Assembly: GCA_020849575.1 (NCBI GenBank)
Contig: JADLFY010000072.1
Location: 1-7,013 of the forward strand
Origin: Candidatus Peregrinibacteria bacterium
GTDB taxonomy: Bacteria > Patescibacteriota > Gracilibacteria > UBA1369
Reading direction: 5' to 3'
Length of the DNA: 7,013 bases
Below are positions 6,114 to 7,013 of this stretch, one piece after another (the first letter of the stretch is position 1; each line of letters opens with the position of its first letter). Both the position numbers and the translations under genes were made by a program. The notes under the pieces are model-generated. The model made no database searches. It saw only the letters and a list, made by a program, of their open reading frames with translations, and was not told the origin of the DNA.

Positions 6114-7013
6114 GATTTCGTCTAAAATGTTGTCAGTAAGTCCGGGGCTGAAGAGAGTGGGGAGAATGGCTTCTTTGCTTAGAGTGGTGATGGTTTTGGC
6201 GATACCGTGGGCAGCTGCGTATTTCATGGCCGGGGTGATACGTGTCTGGCGATTGTTGATGGCGGCACGGAAAATTCCCGGGAAAACCAGAGCATTGTTG
6301 ATTTGGTTGGGGAAGTCGGAACGGCCAGTGCCGATGATGGCGGCGCCAGCCGCCATAGCTTCGTCGGGATAAATTTCCGGGATGGGGTTGGCCAGGGCAA
6401 AGATGATTGGATTGGGTGACATGGATTTGATCATTTCTGCGGTTAAAACTCCGGGAGCTGAGAGGCCGATGAATACGTCGGCTTTCGCCAGGGCAATTGA
6501 TAAATCTCCAGAGAGATTTTCATGATTAGAGTGTTTGAGAATGGCTAATTTGTAGGGATTGAGGTCGGAACGGTTTTGATTGATAATTCCTTTGGAGTCA
6601 CAGATGATCAGATTGTTTACGTGAGCGTTTCCGGTTTGGTCGAGGTCGAGAAGCATGCGGGCGGTAGCCAGGCCGGCTGCTCCGGCGCCGTTGATTACTA
6701 CTTTGAGAGTGGATAAATCTTTGCCTAAAACTTTGGCAGCGTTAAGTAGTGCTGCATAAACCACAATGGCTGTTCCATGTTGATCGTCGTGCATAACCGG
6801 TATGCCCAAATCCTGAAGAGCTTCTTCAATTTCAAAACATTGTGGAGCAGCAATATCTTCCAGGTTGATGCCGGCAAAGCCCGGGGCAATGGCTTTGATG
6901 GTGGCGACTATTTCGTTTGTATAATGAACATTCAAAGCGATTGGCCAGGCATCCATATTGGCCATTTTATTCAAAATCACGGCTTTTCATTCTAAAACCG
7001 GTAGAGCGGCTAA
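6096..7013 (-). CDS. NAD(P)-dependent malic enzyme, bacterial type, 5'-truncated by window edge and carrying an internal TGA
   Basis: Malic enzyme oxidatively decarboxylates malate to pyruvate. The minus-strand frame runs to the window edge: LAALPVLE, then TGA (6989-6987), then KAVILNKMANMDAWPI. This reproduces the family motif ALPVxEGK, with the stop where Gly belongs. Further signatures are INLEDIAAPQCFEIEEAL, the signature HDDQHGTAIV, the Rossmann motif NGAGAAGLATA, ALANPIPEIYPDEA and GTGRSDFPNQINNALVFPGIFRAA. Roughly the first 95 residues lie beyond the window. A GTG at 6980 could begin a 294-residue product, but that would lack the N-terminal substrate domain and the conserved Lys after the stop, so it should be inactive. 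The ordinary end is TGA at 6098-6096, inside the terminator stem. Whether NAD or NADP is used cannot be told. Neither the promoter nor the true start is visible. Confidence 0.92.

Noticed and set aside
6082..6372. Plus-strand open frame opposite malic enzyme.
   Set aside because: It begins inside the terminator region and is the complement of conserved malic enzyme codons; the minus frame carries all the family motifs.
1..7013. Genetic code 25 (UGA = Gly) for the whole organism, suggested by the malic enzyme TGA.
   Set aside because: Genomes with that code use UGA often, yet mfd, the ligase, efp and dnaN contain no in-frame TGA. The malic enzyme also ends at a TGA in the expected C-terminal place; reading through it would run antisense into efp.

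Overview
The window is a gene-dense stretch of bacterial chromosome. It carries the 3' part of dnaN (sliding clamp), mfd (transcription-repair coupling factor, split by an in-frame TAG), an EpmA/GenX-type EF-P lysine ligase with an added N-terminal OB-fold domain, efp (elongation factor P), and, convergent on the minus strand, the 3' part of a bacterial-type malic enzyme. All calls rest on motifs I can read; no search was run. The organism cannot be named. Moderate-to-low GC, weak Shine-Dalgarno signals and short leaders would fit a Patescibacteria/CPR genome or another poorly sampled lineage, but this is a guess.

Layout. Bases 1-603 are the end of dnaN. After 51 bp comes mfd (655-3537), whose reading frame continues past a TAG through the whole conserved C-terminal regulatory domain to 3894. 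The 155-bp gap that follows is the most interesting non-coding stretch. It holds three same-orientation DnaA-box-like 9-mers spaced 20 and 21 bp, and they overlap a good sigma70-like promoter reading into the EF-P ligase gene (4050-5435). After 82 bp comes efp (5518-6078). A perfect palindromic terminator (6086-6113) separates efp from the malic enzyme gene (7013 down to 6096), whose stop codon lies inside the hairpin.

How the genes relate. dnaN and mfd read together as a replication/repair pair, and the presence of dnaN suggests that oriC may lie to the left. The + strand stays G-rich even where the gene is on the minus strand, as expected if + is the leading strand. The ligase and efp form a modification pair: the enzyme would attach a lysine-type residue to the conserved loop lysine of EF-P (Lys31 here), which helps ribosomes through polyproline stretches. 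The DnaA-box/promoter overlap raises the possibility that this pair is tied to DnaA level or the replication cycle.

Oddities. Two otherwise intact genes each contain one in-frame stop that replaces exactly one residue: TAG at 3535-3537 in mfd and TGA at 6987-6989 in the malic enzyme, the latter where the family has Gly. The other genes end in ordinary TAG/TAA stops at canonical C-termini, so wholesale recoding is unlikely. Sequencing or assembly error, recent nonsense mutation, or rare readthrough remain open.
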